Shown in pieces: positions 1 to 5,493 of a DNA stretch of 6,077 nt. A program made the translations under genes and the position numbers. Source of the DNA: Victivallales bacterium (GTDB lineage: Bacteria; Verrucomicrobiota; Lentisphaeria; Oligosphaerales; Oligosphaeraceae); NCBI GenBank assembly GCA_017538465.1, contig JAFYIW010000277.1, positions 1 through 6,077 of the forward strand, written 5' to 3'. Positions within the stretch are counted from its first letter, which is position 1. The number at the start of each line of letters is the position of its first letter. The notes below the pieces were generated by a model, which saw only the letters and a list, made by a program, of their open reading frames with translations, made no database searches and was not told the DNA's origin.

Positions 1-133
1 GCAAATCCGCAAATTCCGCCTGAAAAGCAGGATCCTCCTTGGTCAGGAAGTATTGCCGTTCCAGTTCCTTGAGCGTAGGCATCAGCGTTTCCGCAATGTA
101 TTGCCCGCCGTAGATTCCGTAGTGAGTATTCAT
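1..133 (-). CDS. trpB: Tryptophan synthase beta chain, N-terminal fragment (runs off left edge)
   Basis: The first 44 codons are visible. The protein starts MNTHYGIYGGQYIAETL and continues with MPTLKELERQYFLTKEDPAF. The G-G-Q-Y-(I/V)-x-E-T-L-M-P-x-L-x-E-L-E pattern is the conserved N-terminus of TrpB. TrpB is the PLP-dependent subunit that condenses indole with serine to give tryptophan, in the cytoplasm, as an alpha2-beta2 complex with TrpA. The PLP lysine and most of the protein lie outside the window. It is the last operon gene in view, 174 bases downstream of trpF. The ATG was chosen because the family's conserved start begins a few residues later. No purine-rich Shine-Dalgarno precedes it: the upstream bases on the coding strand are pyrimidine-rich (CTCTCACCTTCCC) because a repeat abuts the start. 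The family call is secure; only the mode of translation initiation is uncertain. Confidence 0.93.
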   Translation of the reverse strand, partial: MNTHYGIYGGQYIAETLMPTLKELERQYFLTKEDPAFQAEFADL

Positions 134-135
134 GG

Positions 136-243
136 GAAGGTGAGAGGTGAGAGGCAAGAGGAGTCTAAAGGGGAAAGGTAAAAGTTCAGGTCTCTGGACT
201 CTGGTCTCTGGTCCCGCCAAGAAGGTGAGAGGTGAAAAATGGG
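136..243. repeat. Degenerate heptamer repeats between trpF and trpB
   Basis: The plus strand shows three blocks with a 7-base period. Block one (138-165) reads AGGTGAG, AGGTGAG, AGGCAAG, AGGAGTC. Block two (189-213) reads GGTCTCT, GGACTCT, GGTCTCT, GGTC. Block three (223-243) reads AGGTGAG, AGGTGAA, AAATGGG. The 15-mer GAAGGTGAGAGGTGA occurs twice, at 136-150 and 221-235. The blocks lie between two co-directional operon genes and encode no supported protein. They look like degenerate simple-sequence repeats; I cannot assign a function. Confidence 0.8.
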
Positions 244-244
244 A

Positions 245-268
245 GGGACGCGCTCCAGCCTTCGTCCC
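245..268. repeat. Inverted repeat downstream of trpF
   Basis: GGGACG at 245-250 is matched by CGTCCC at 263-268, with a 12-base loop. The transcript of the minus-strand operon could form a 6-bp GC-rich hairpin about 40 bases after the trpF stop. No T-tract follows on the minus strand (the coding-strand text there is CTCCC), so it is not a convincing intrinsic terminator. It may protect the mRNA end or belong to an interspersed repeat. Confidence 0.45.
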
Positions 269-307
269 GTGGACTTCGGCGTGGCAAGCCAGCGCGCCCT
301 GCGTGGA

Positions 308-907
308 TTAGAATGAGTTGCAAGCCGCTGCGAAATTCATCAGTTTTGTGGGGTCTTTAAGGCCAGGGGAGGTTTCGACGCCAGAGGAGCAGTCCACCGC
401 GAAAGCTTCAGTGGCTTCGTAGCCCGCACGGACGTTCTCGGCATTGATTCCTCCCGCCAGAATGACTGGCTTGCGTTGCGCAAGACGGCGGACCAATTCC
501 CAATTGCCGACCTGTCCAGAGCCGCCCTGTCCGGTGTCGGCGACGATGGCGTCCGATGGGAAGATTGCGGCCGCCTCGACATCCGCCATCGTCCGCAGCG
601 CAAACGCCCGCCAGACGCGGACGCCACGCAACGCCGTGGCGAACTCCGGCGGCTCATTCCGATGCAGCTGGATGACCTCTGGATGCAATTCATCAGTCCG
701 TCGCAACACTTCCGAAAGGGGCAGATTTCCCACCACCAGCACACGAGGTCGTTCGGCCACCTCAAAGAGTTCCCGTGCCTGTTCCAAGGAAACACACCGT
801 GGCGTGCCCGGCACCATGATGAAACCCAGATACGCCGCGCCGAGTTCCTGCGCCAAGCGCACATCTTCCTCGCGAGTCAGACCACAGATTTTGAAAGGAA
901 TCCTCAT
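308..907 (-). CDS. trpF: Phosphoribosylanthranilate isomerase
   Basis: This enzyme converts N-(5-phosphoribosyl)anthranilate to the ribulose form (CdRP), the third step from chorismate; it is a cytoplasmic TIM barrel. The 199 residues match the usual family length. Visible landmarks: KICGL at 6-10 with the catalytic Cys8, GFIMVPGTPRCVS at 28-40, VIQLH at 78-82, VADTGQGGSG at 122-131 with Asp124 as probable general acid, LAGGINAENV at 150-159 (phosphate binding) and VDCSSGVETSPGLKD at 171-185. The start has AAGGA four bases upstream. It sits 23 bases after trpC. Several usually conserved positions differ: QLHR for QLHG, GNW where FDW is common, and PGTPR for PKSPR. The sequence is divergent but retains both catalytic residues. 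Confidence 0.95.
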   Translation of the reverse strand: MRIPFKICGLTREEDVRLAQELGAAYLGFIMVPGTPRCVSLEQARELFEVAERPRVLVVGNLPLSEVLRRTDELHPEVIQLHRNEPPEFATALRGVRVWRAFALRTMADVEAAAIFPSDAIVADTGQGGSGQVGNWELVRRLAQRKPVILAGGINAENVRAGYEATEAFAVDCSSGVETSPGLKDPTKLMNFAAACNSF

Positions 908-930
908 AGAATCCTTATAAAATTAGAAAT

Positions 931-1719
931 TTAACTAGTTATCAATTCACGCAGTGTTTTGCCGGGATGCGGGGTGCGCATCAGAACCTCGCCCATGAGA
1001 AAACCGACGGCACCAATTTCCTGCAGGGCAACCACATCCTCACGGGTTCGCAGGGCGCTTTCGGCAACAGGCGTGCGCTCGCGGGGAATGCGCCGAATCA
1101 GCGACTTGACGACCTCCAGCGAGGTGTCGAAGGTATGAAGATTGCGGGCGTTCACGCCGATGGCGTCCGCCTGGGTGGCCAACGCGCGATCGAGTTCGTC
1201 TTCGGTATGGGCCTCCAGAAGCACCTCCAGACCAAGCACATGGGCGGCGGCGGTGAGGTCGTTGAGTTGCGCTTCGTCCAGCAATGCGGCAATCAGCAGG
1301 ACCGCCGAGGCGCCTGAGGCGCGGGCTTCAAGGAGTTGATATTCATCCACAATGAATTCTTTGCGAAGGAGCGGCAGCGAGCAGTTCGCCCGTGCGATGC
1401 GAAGATTTTCCAGCGAGCCGTGGAAGTAATGCGGTTCGGTGAGAACCGAGAGCGCGGCCGCCCCTGAGGCTTCAAGTTCGCGAGCGAGCTTTGCGCAATC
1501 CAGCGGCTCCCGAATCACGCCTTTGGAGGGCGAGGCGCTCTTGAGTTCCGCAATCACCCCTGGAAGACCAACGGCGGCTTTCGCATGTAAAGCCTGGGTG
1601 AACGAGGACGGCTTGGGCAGGACTGCGATCTGCTCTCGCAGTTGAGCGGCCGGCATGGCCTGTTTGGCGATGGCCAGCTCTTCGGCATTCGCCGCCACGA
1701 TGGTATGCAGGATGGACAT
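931..1719 (-). CDS. trpC: Indole-3-glycerol-phosphate synthase
   Basis: TrpC closes the indole ring, decarboxylating and dehydrating CdRP to indole-3-glycerol phosphate. The ATG start at 1719 gives 262 residues, normal for a monofunctional TIM-barrel enzyme. Motifs: ELKSASPSKG at 58-67 with the substrate-binding Lys60, LTEPHYFHGS at 93-102, LRKEFIVDEYQ at 118-128 with the catalytic Lys120, LLEAH at 167-171 with Glu169, GVNARNL at 188-194, and VAESAL at 218-223. The reading frame stays open upstream to a TTG at 1764, adding 15 residues (TTQRTPPISHSTFQ after the initiator). I prefer 1719 because family members begin with an M-(S)-x-I-L-x-x-I-V pattern like MSILHTIVAAN. Neither start has a clear Shine-Dalgarno. 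The 5' flank is a heptamer repeat, so translation may depend on coupling to trpD, which ends 54 bases upstream. Confidence 0.95.
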   Translation of the reverse strand: MSILHTIVAANAEELAIAKQAMPAAQLREQIAVLPKPSSFTQALHAKAAVGLPGVIAELKSASPSKGVIREPLDCAKLARELEASGAAALSVLTEPHYFHGSLENLRIARANCSLPLLRKEFIVDEYQLLEARASGASAVLLIAALLDEAQLNDLTAAAHVLGLEVLLEAHTEDELDRALATQADAIGVNARNLHTFDTSLEVVKSLIRRIPRERTPVAESALRTREDVVALQEIGAVGFLMGEVLMRTPHPGKTLRELITS

Positions 1720-1723
1720 CTGA

Positions 1724-1744
1724 AATGTGGAATGTGAAATGGGT
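1724..1744. repeat. Heptamer repeat at the trpD-trpC junction
   Basis: Three 7-base units are visible on the plus strand: AATGTGG, AATGTGA, AATGGGT. They directly precede the trpC ATG on the coding strand and take the place where a ribosome binding site would be expected. The period matches the blocks between trpF and trpB, although the unit sequence differs. Confidence 0.55.
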
Positions 1745-1773
1745 GGCGTTCTCTGGGTGGTCAAGGCTGCGAA

Positions 1774-2790
1774 TTACAGCGAGGCTTCGACCAAAGCCTC
1801 CATTTTGGCTTGAGCGGAACCAGAGTCAATGGATTCGGCGGCGGCTTTTACGCCGTCATCAATGGACTCGGCCAGTCCGGCAACATAGATGGCGGCGGCG
1901 GCATTGAGCAGCACCACGGCCCGAGGCGCGCCCTGCACCTCGCCCGAGAGGATGCGCCGCGTGATGGCGGCATTCTCCTCAGGCGTCCCGCCCGCGATTT
2001 CCTCTGGAGCGTAAGAAGCCCCCGTGAGCAGCTGCGGGAAGAATTCGTAGGAGCGGATTTCGCCGTCCTTGAGTTCGGTGATGCGCGTGGAGTCACAGCA
2101 GGAGATCTCGTCCAGTCCATCCTGCCCGTGAACCACGAGGGCGTGATTGGTACCGAGGTCCCGTAGCGCTTCGGCGAAGAGTTCCGTGAGCTTTGCGTCA
2201 TAGACTCCAATGACCATGTCGCGGGCGCCGGCGGGATTCGTGAGGGGACCAAGCATATTGAAAATCGTCCGAACACCGAGGTCACGTCGAATCGGCGCGA
2301 TTTTTCCCATCACGGGATGGAGTTTCTGGGCGAAGAGGAATCCGATGCCGTTTTCACGGATGGAGTTCTCCATTGCGGAGGCATCGCAGAGCAGATTGAA
2401 GCCCAGCGCCGCCAGAACATCCGCCGCGCCAGATTTGCCAGAGACCGCGCGGTTGCCGTGCTTGGCAATGGCCACGTCCGCGCCGGCCGCCACGAAGGCC
2501 GAGGTCGTAGAGATGTTAAAGGACACCCCGCCATCTCCACCCGTGCCGACAATGTCCACGACTGGCATGCCGCCGCAGTCGATGAATTCGGCATGGTGGC
2601 GCATCATCCGAGCCCCGCCGACGACCTCCGAGACGGCCTCGCCTTTCATACGAAGGGCGGCCAGAAGCGCTCCAGCCTGTGCAGGCGTGACTGTCCCCGC
2701 TACCAGTTGATCGAGCATTTCTTCCATTTCATTCGCAGTGAGGTCCTTGCGTTCCAGCACTCGTTCCAGCAGTTCTTTGGTGGTGGTCAT
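1774..2790 (-). CDS. trpD: Anthranilate phosphoribosyltransferase
   Basis: TrpD transfers the phosphoribosyl group of PRPP to anthranilate, the second step of the pathway. It has 338 residues, the usual length for a stand-alone enzyme not fused to the glutaminase. Landmarks: an N-terminal helical region (1-65), the PRPP-binding GTGGDG at 82-87, NIST at 92-95, KHGNR at 110-114, the anthranilate and metal-binding region around HPVMGKIAPIRRDLGVRT at 158-175, GPLTNPAG at 181-188, and HGQDGLDEIS at 221-230 carrying the metal-binding Asp-Glu pair. The ATG at 2790 has AGGAG eight bases upstream. An in-frame GTG at 2847 would add 19 residues, but it lies inside the tandem repeat array and lacks family support, so I rejected it. 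It follows trpG after a repeat-filled 206-base gap. Confidence 0.96.
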   Translation of the reverse strand: MTTTKELLERVLERKDLTANEMEEMLDQLVAGTVTPAQAGALLAALRMKGEAVSEVVGGARMMRHHAEFIDCGGMPVVDIVGTGGDGGVSFNISTTSAFVAAGADVAIAKHGNRAVSGKSGAADVLAALGFNLLCDASAMENSIRENGIGFLFAQKLHPVMGKIAPIRRDLGVRTIFNMLGPLTNPAGARDMVIGVYDAKLTELFAEALRDLGTNHALVVHGQDGLDEISCCDSTRITELKDGEIRSYEFFPQLLTGASYAPEEIAGGTPEENAAITRRILSGEVQGAPRAVVLLNAAAAIYVAGLAESIDDGVKAAAESIDSGSAQAKMEALVEASL

Positions 2791-2837
2791 TTGTGGTTCT
2801 CCTGTATGTTGACGACTTAAAAAATTTGGACAAGTGA

Positions 2838-2985
2838 TGCCTGTCACCGCTTATTAATGGTGCCTGTCACCGCTTATTAATGGTGCCTGTCACCGCTTAT
2901 TAATGGTGCCTGTCACCGCCAACCAGCCTTGACAAGTGGTGCCTGTCACCGCCAACCAGCCTTGACAAGTGGTGCCTGTCACCGC
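2838..2985. repeat. Composite tandem array, six copies of TGCCTGTCACCGC
   Basis: The 13-mer TGCCTGTCACCGC occurs at 2838, 2861, 2884, 2907, 2940 and 2973. The first four copies are spaced exactly 23 bases apart with the spacer TTATTAATGG. The last three are spaced exactly 33 bases apart with the spacer CCAACCAGCC followed by TTGACAAGTGG, where the first C of the longer spacer replaces T. Five copies sit in the near-palindrome GGTGCCTGTCACC (4-bp arms GGTG and CACC, 5-base loop); the first reads GATGCC. The array lies between the trpG stop and the trpD ribosome binding site and so should be transcribed in the operon mRNA as small hairpins. I see no T-tract that would make it a terminator. Confidence 0.9.
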
Positions 2986-2996
2986 TCAATCGCTCA

Positions 2997-3602
2997 TTAA
3001 AACAACTTTGGCTGGGCGGCACGCACCATCTTGAGGAAATTGCCGATTTGCGTCTTGCCGTTGATGGTGAGGATGGATTCGGGATGATATTGAATGCCCT
3101 CGATGAGCAGTTCCTTGTGGCGCAGCCCCATGATTTCGCCATCCTCGGCTCGGCAGGTGACCTCCAGTTCCGCGGGAACAGAATTGCGATCCACTGCCAA
3201 CGAATGGTAGCGCACGGCTTTGAAGGCGCTCTTCATTCCGGCGAAAAGGCCCTTGCCGTCATGTTCGATGAGCGAGACCTTCCCGTGCATGATGCGTTGC
3301 GCGGAGACGATCTTCGCGCCAAAATGCTGCGCCAGGGCCTGATGTCCCAGGCAGACGCCCAGCAACGGCACCTTGCCGACCGCCGCGTCAATCAATGAAG
3401 GCATGATGCCGGCCTTTTCGGGGCGGGATGGGCCAGGCGAGAGCAGAATCGCATCTGGTTTGAGTGAAAGCACTTCCTGCGGAGTGGTTTCGCGATTTCG
3501 CAGGATGGTCAGTCTAGTACCCAATGCATAGAGCATGTGCACCAGATTATAGGTGAAGGAATCGTAGTTGTCCAACACGACCAAATGGAGTTCCTTGAGC
3601 AT
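2997..3602 (-). CDS. trpG: Anthranilate synthase glutamine amidotransferase subunit
   Basis: TrpG hydrolyses glutamine and channels ammonia to TrpE for anthranilate formation. It is a class I (triad) glutaminase of 201 residues, the usual length for the separate subunit. Motifs: DNYDSFTYNLV at 11-21, LLSPGPSRP at 53-61 (oxyanion region), LLGVCLGHQALA at 80-91 with nucleophile Cys84, MHGK at 105-108, RYHSLAV at 131-137, and IQYHPESILT at 170-179 with His173 and Glu175 completing the triad. AAAGGAG lies upstream of the ATG and overlaps the trpE stop codon; the gap to trpE is 14 bases, typical of translational coupling. In some bacteria the same subunit also serves PabB in folate synthesis; nothing here tests that. 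Placement right after trpE makes the tryptophan role firm. Confidence 0.95.
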   Translation of the reverse strand: MLKELHLVVLDNYDSFTYNLVHMLYALGTRLTILRNRETTPQEVLSLKPDAILLSPGPSRPEKAGIMPSLIDAAVGKVPLLGVCLGHQALAQHFGAKIVSAQRIMHGKVSLIEHDGKGLFAGMKSAFKAVRYHSLAVDRNSVPAELEVTCRAEDGEIMGLRHKELLIEGIQYHPESILTINGKTQIGNFLKMVRAAQPKLF

Positions 3603-3616
3603 GTTCGTTGTCTCCT

Positions 3617-5131
3617 TTAGTGATTGATTTTCAGGCCATTGTTTGCCATCTCGACCGCGCGGAAGAGAGCGCTGCCCTTGTTGATGGTCTCCTGATATTC
3701 ACTCTCTGGCACGGAATCGAAGACGATGCCCGCGCCCGCCTGCAGATAGACCTGATTGTCCCGAATCTCCAGGGTTCGGATGGTGATGGCCATGTCCATG
3801 TTGCCATCGTAGCTGAAATAGCCAACCGCGCCACCATAGACGCCACGTGGCGTGGGCTCAAGCTCATGGATGAGCTCCATCGCGCGGATTTTCGGCGCAC
3901 CAGAGAGAGTTCCGGCGGGGAAGGTGGTGCGAAGCAAGTCGAAGGCGTCAAATTTCGCAGTGTCAAGTTGTGCCTCGACTTCGCTGACCAGATGCATCAC
4001 ATGGCTATAACGCTCGACTTGCATAAAGGAGCGCACCTGCACGCTGGCGGGCATCGCTGTGCGTCCCAAGTCGTTGCGTCCCAAGTCCACGAGCATCAAG
4101 TGCTCGGCGCGCTCCTTTTCGTCTCTCAACAATTCGTCCGCCAATTCGCGGTCTCGAGCGGGCGTGGCGCCACGGGGACGGGTTCCGGCGATGGGCTTGA
4201 GGGAGGAGCGGCCATGTTCCAGCTTCACCATCGTCTCCGGCGAGGAGCCCACCAGCGTCTCGTCGCCGATTTTGAGGAAGAAGGTATAGGGGGATGGATT
4301 GATCAGTCTCAATGCACGATAAATTCCTAATGGCGAGGATTGCAACGGTGCATGGAAACGCTGCGAGAGGACCGCCTGGATGCACTCGCCCGCGCGGATT
4401 TCCGAGCGGGCCTGCTCGACCATCGCGCAGAATTCCGAACGGGTCATATTGCTCTCCATGCGGATGCGTTCACTTTCCGGAATCGCGGGAGTGGCGACGG
4501 TTTCCGCGGGAGTGGGCTGGTTCAGGCGGTCGCGCATGCGGTCAATTTTGCGTTCCGCCTCTGCGTAAGCCGTCTGGAGGTCTTCAAAGTCGATGGTATG
4601 GACATTCACGATGAGCTTCACCGTGTGGCGAAGGCCGTCGAAGACGATCATCTCGTCCGTGAGCATCAATGCGGCATCCGGAGTGGGGACAGGCACCTTT
4701 GGCGCAGGCAACTCCTCGAAGGTGGCGACAGACTCGTAGCCGATGTAGCCAATGGCACCACCCGTCAGCGGCGGCAACTCCGGCGCGGGAACCAGCGTCT
4801 CATTGCGGCCATGCAGGAGTTCGCGCAGGGCCATCAGCGGCACGCCGTCGGGGGCGGGCAGTTCGGTTTCCTCGCCATTTCGTCGCAGAAAAGCGCGGTT
4901 TCCTCGGGCGGTGAAGAGCGCGTGGGGATGCAGGCCGATGAAGGAGTAGCGCCCTGCGCGTTCGCCGCCTTCCACGCTCTCGAAGAGCGCAACCTCTTCG
5001 TCCTGGGTGAATCGGCTCAGAACCGACACTGGCGTCTCCAAGTCCGCCAGATATTCCTTGTACACTGGGACAATGGCCCGGGGCTGGCTCTTCGCCAGTT
5101 CCGCGAAACGCTCGAAACTCGTAGTTAACAT
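3617..5131 (-). CDS. trpE: Anthranilate synthase component I
   Basis: TrpE converts chorismate and ammonia (from TrpG) to anthranilate, the committed and feedback-inhibited step. With ATG at 5131 it has 504 residues, normal for the family. The N-terminal domain carries ESVEGGERAGRYSFIG at 51-66, which corresponds to the tryptophan-binding allosteric region, so end-product inhibition is likely. The chorismate-binding domain shows NPSPYTFFLKIGDETLVGSSPE at 278-299 (split here as NPSPY through SSPE), KPIAGTRPRG at 311-320 region, DLGRNDLGR at 349-357, SHVMHLVSEV at 376-385, FPAGTLSGAPKIRAMELI at 404-421, and AGAGIV with SVPESEYQET near 465-482. AGGAG lies eight bases before the ATG. The frame is open to a GTG at 5185, but that start sits in the stem of a terminator, so I rejected it. 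Expression should be set by the upstream attenuator. Confidence 0.97.
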   Translation of the reverse strand: MLTTSFERFAELAKSQPRAIVPVYKEYLADLETPVSVLSRFTQDEEVALFESVEGGERAGRYSFIGLHPHALFTARGNRAFLRRNGEETELPAPDGVPLMALRELLHGRNETLVPAPELPPLTGGAIGYIGYESVATFEELPAPKVPVPTPDAALMLTDEMIVFDGLRHTVKLIVNVHTIDFEDLQTAYAEAERKIDRMRDRLNQPTPAETVATPAIPESERIRMESNMTRSEFCAMVEQARSEIRAGECIQAVLSQRFHAPLQSSPLGIYRALRLINPSPYTFFLKIGDETLVGSSPETMVKLEHGRSSLKPIAGTRPRGATPARDRELADELLRDEKERAEHLMLVDLGRNDLGRTAMPASVQVRSFMQVERYSHVMHLVSEVEAQLDTAKFDAFDLLRTTFPAGTLSGAPKIRAMELIHELEPTPRGVYGGAVGYFSYDGNMDMAITIRTLEIRDNQVYLQAGAGIVFDSVPESEYQETINKGSALFRAVEMANNGLKINH

Positions 5132-5164
5132 CGTTACAACTCCTTGGTTGATAATGAATTGAGT

Positions 5165-5212
5165 AAAAAACGAAAAAAGCCCCACCCGACAGTTGGCGGC
5201 CGGGTGGGGCTT
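5165..5212 (-). terminator. Second leader terminator, just upstream of trpE
   Basis: On the minus strand AAGCCCCACCCG (5212-5201) pairs perfectly with CGGGTGGGGCTT (starting at 5188), a 12-bp GC-rich stem with a 12-base loop. T6 follows, then CG and another T6. It ends about 20 bases before the trpE Shine-Dalgarno at 5144-5140. As drawn it would stop most transcripts before trpE, so it must be regulated, read through or leaky. A possible antiterminator partner lies at 5306-5299. Confidence 0.92.
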
Positions 5213-5223
5213 GCTTTATGCAC

Positions 5224-5263
5224 AAAAAAACGGACCCAGATGTCCTAGACCATCTGTGTCCGT
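5224..5263 (-). terminator. First leader terminator (trp attenuator)
   Basis: On the minus strand ACGGACACAGATG (5263-5251) pairs with CATCTGGGTCCGT (5242-5230), with a single A-G mismatch and an 8-base loop, followed by seven T residues. It lies about 54 bases after the trpL stop. Its 5' arm overlaps TTTTGACGG (5268-5260), which is complementary to the segment right after the trpL stop. This is the layout expected for the 3:4 terminator of a ribosome-mediated attenuator. Confidence 0.93.
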
Positions 5264-5330
5264 CAAAACCGTAAAATGTACTTCAGAAACTCAACAATAC
5301 CCGGCCTTGACGGTGACTAACGCCATCGCC
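5260..5330 (-). promoter_or_regulatory. Attenuator switch segments 1, 2 and 3 of the trp leader
   Basis: Segment 1 is GGCGATGG (5330-5323), spanning the trpL Trp codons. Segment 2 is CCGTCAAGG (5313-5305), starting three bases after the stop codon. Segment 3 is TTTTGACGG (5268-5260). Segments 1 and 2 can pair as GAUGG with CCGUC (one G-U), extended by GGC with GCC across a bulge. Segments 2 and 3 can pair over 9 bases (seven Watson-Crick, two G-U), which would consume ACGG of the terminator 1 stem. Inferred logic: a ribosome stalled on Trp codons covers segment 1, so 2:3 forms and transcription continues; a ribosome that reaches the stop covers segment 2, so the terminator forms. Confidence 0.8.
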
Positions 5331-5367
5331 AAGAAAACACGCCGAAGTTGTTGCTGAAATCTTGCAT
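5317..5367 (-). CDS. trpL: trp operon leader peptide, 16 residues
   Basis: The peptide is MQDFSNNFGVFSWRWR, followed by TAG. Two tryptophan codons (5331-5329 and 5325-5323) fall in the last four residues, just before the stop, which is the hallmark of an attenuator leader peptide; tryptophan is otherwise rare. A Shine-Dalgarno AAGGG lies five bases before the ATG. The ORF ends 185 bases upstream of trpE and is followed by an antiterminator and terminator pair. Its job is to report charged tRNA-Trp levels through ribosome stalling rather than to make a useful product. The Trp codons are separated by arginine codons (W-R-W-R) instead of being adjacent, so arginine starvation might also stall the ribosome; that is inference. 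Confidence 0.9.
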   Translation of the reverse strand: MQDFSNNFGVFSWRWR

Positions 5368-5396
5368 ATTGCCCTTAAGATAACGCTAAAAATCTC

Positions 5397-5406
5397 ATTT
5401 GCAAAT
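5397..5406. repeat. Palindrome ATTTGCAAAT upstream of trpL
   Basis: A perfect 10-bp palindrome lies about 30 bases before the trpL start codon. It could be a protein-binding site, but the stretch is AT-rich and short palindromes arise easily, so no role is assigned. Confidence 0.35.
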
Positions 5407-5426
5407 CAAAAAACGAGAAAAAGTTT

Positions 5427-5440
5427 TGCCGATTTCGGCA
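5427..5440. repeat. Inverted repeat TGCCGATTTCGGCA in the divergent intergenic region
   Basis: The arms TGCCGA and TCGGCA flank two bases. As RNA it would form a 5-bp stem with a 4-base loop. On the plus strand CCATTTTT follows; on the minus strand AAAACTTTTT follows. It could be a weak terminator or a dyad operator; neither is strongly supported. Confidence 0.45.
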
Positions 5441-5461
5441 CCATTTTTCGCGTTAAAATAT

Positions 5462-5486
5462 GTGGATTCCCCCTACCAGAATCCAC
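5462..5486. promoter_or_regulatory. Inverted repeat at the predicted trp transcription start (possible operator)
   Basis: GTGGATTC and GAATCCAC form perfect 8-bp arms separated by nine bases. On the minus strand it starts eight bases after the proposed -10 box, at about the +1 position. A dyad placed there suits a repressor operator, or else a 5' hairpin on the leader RNA. It does not resemble the CTAG-centred E. coli TrpR operator. No T-tract follows on either strand, so a terminator is unlikely. Confidence 0.5.
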
Positions 5487-5493
5487 TTTGCGT

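Noticed and set aside
932..941. TAACTAGTTA palindrome resembling a TrpR operator half
   Set aside because: It overlaps the last codons and stop of trpC inside the operon, not a promoter. The usual longer operator symmetry is missing, so coincidence is likelier.
2838..2985. CRISPR array
   Set aside because: Spacers of 10 and 20 bases are near-identical rather than unique and the repeat is only 13 bases; this is a tandem repeat.
2900..3142. Minus-strand frame with repeated GDRHHLSRLVG residues
   Set aside because: The protein repeat is only the 33-base (11-codon) DNA repeat read in an open frame; the rest is an out-of-frame piece of trpG.
3608..4330. Plus-strand open frame of 240 codons opposite the trpE 3' end
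   Set aside because: Same reasoning: antisense shadow with no domain signature and no ribosome binding site tied to it.
4340..5128. Plus-strand open frame of 262 codons opposite trpE
   Set aside because: It lies wholly antisense to trpE, whose protein matches its family along the full length. The antisense frame has no recognisable motif, and GC-rich coding DNA often leaves such frames open.
5132..5185. Upstream GTG start that would lengthen TrpE by 18 residues
   Set aside because: The GTG lies within the stem of terminator 2, and a good Shine-Dalgarno plus the family-typical N-terminus support the ATG at 5131.
5279..5316. Alternative leader ORF reading MALVTVKAGYC (ATG at 5326)
   Set aside because: It contains no Trp codon and overlaps the end of trpL in another frame; the 16-residue W-R-W-R peptide explains the region better.
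5369..5406. Promoter-like TTGCAA, 16 bases, TATCTT directly before trpL
   Set aside because: Transcription would start at about the trpL start codon, wasting the evident Shine-Dalgarno; TTGAAT with TATAAC further upstream fits better.
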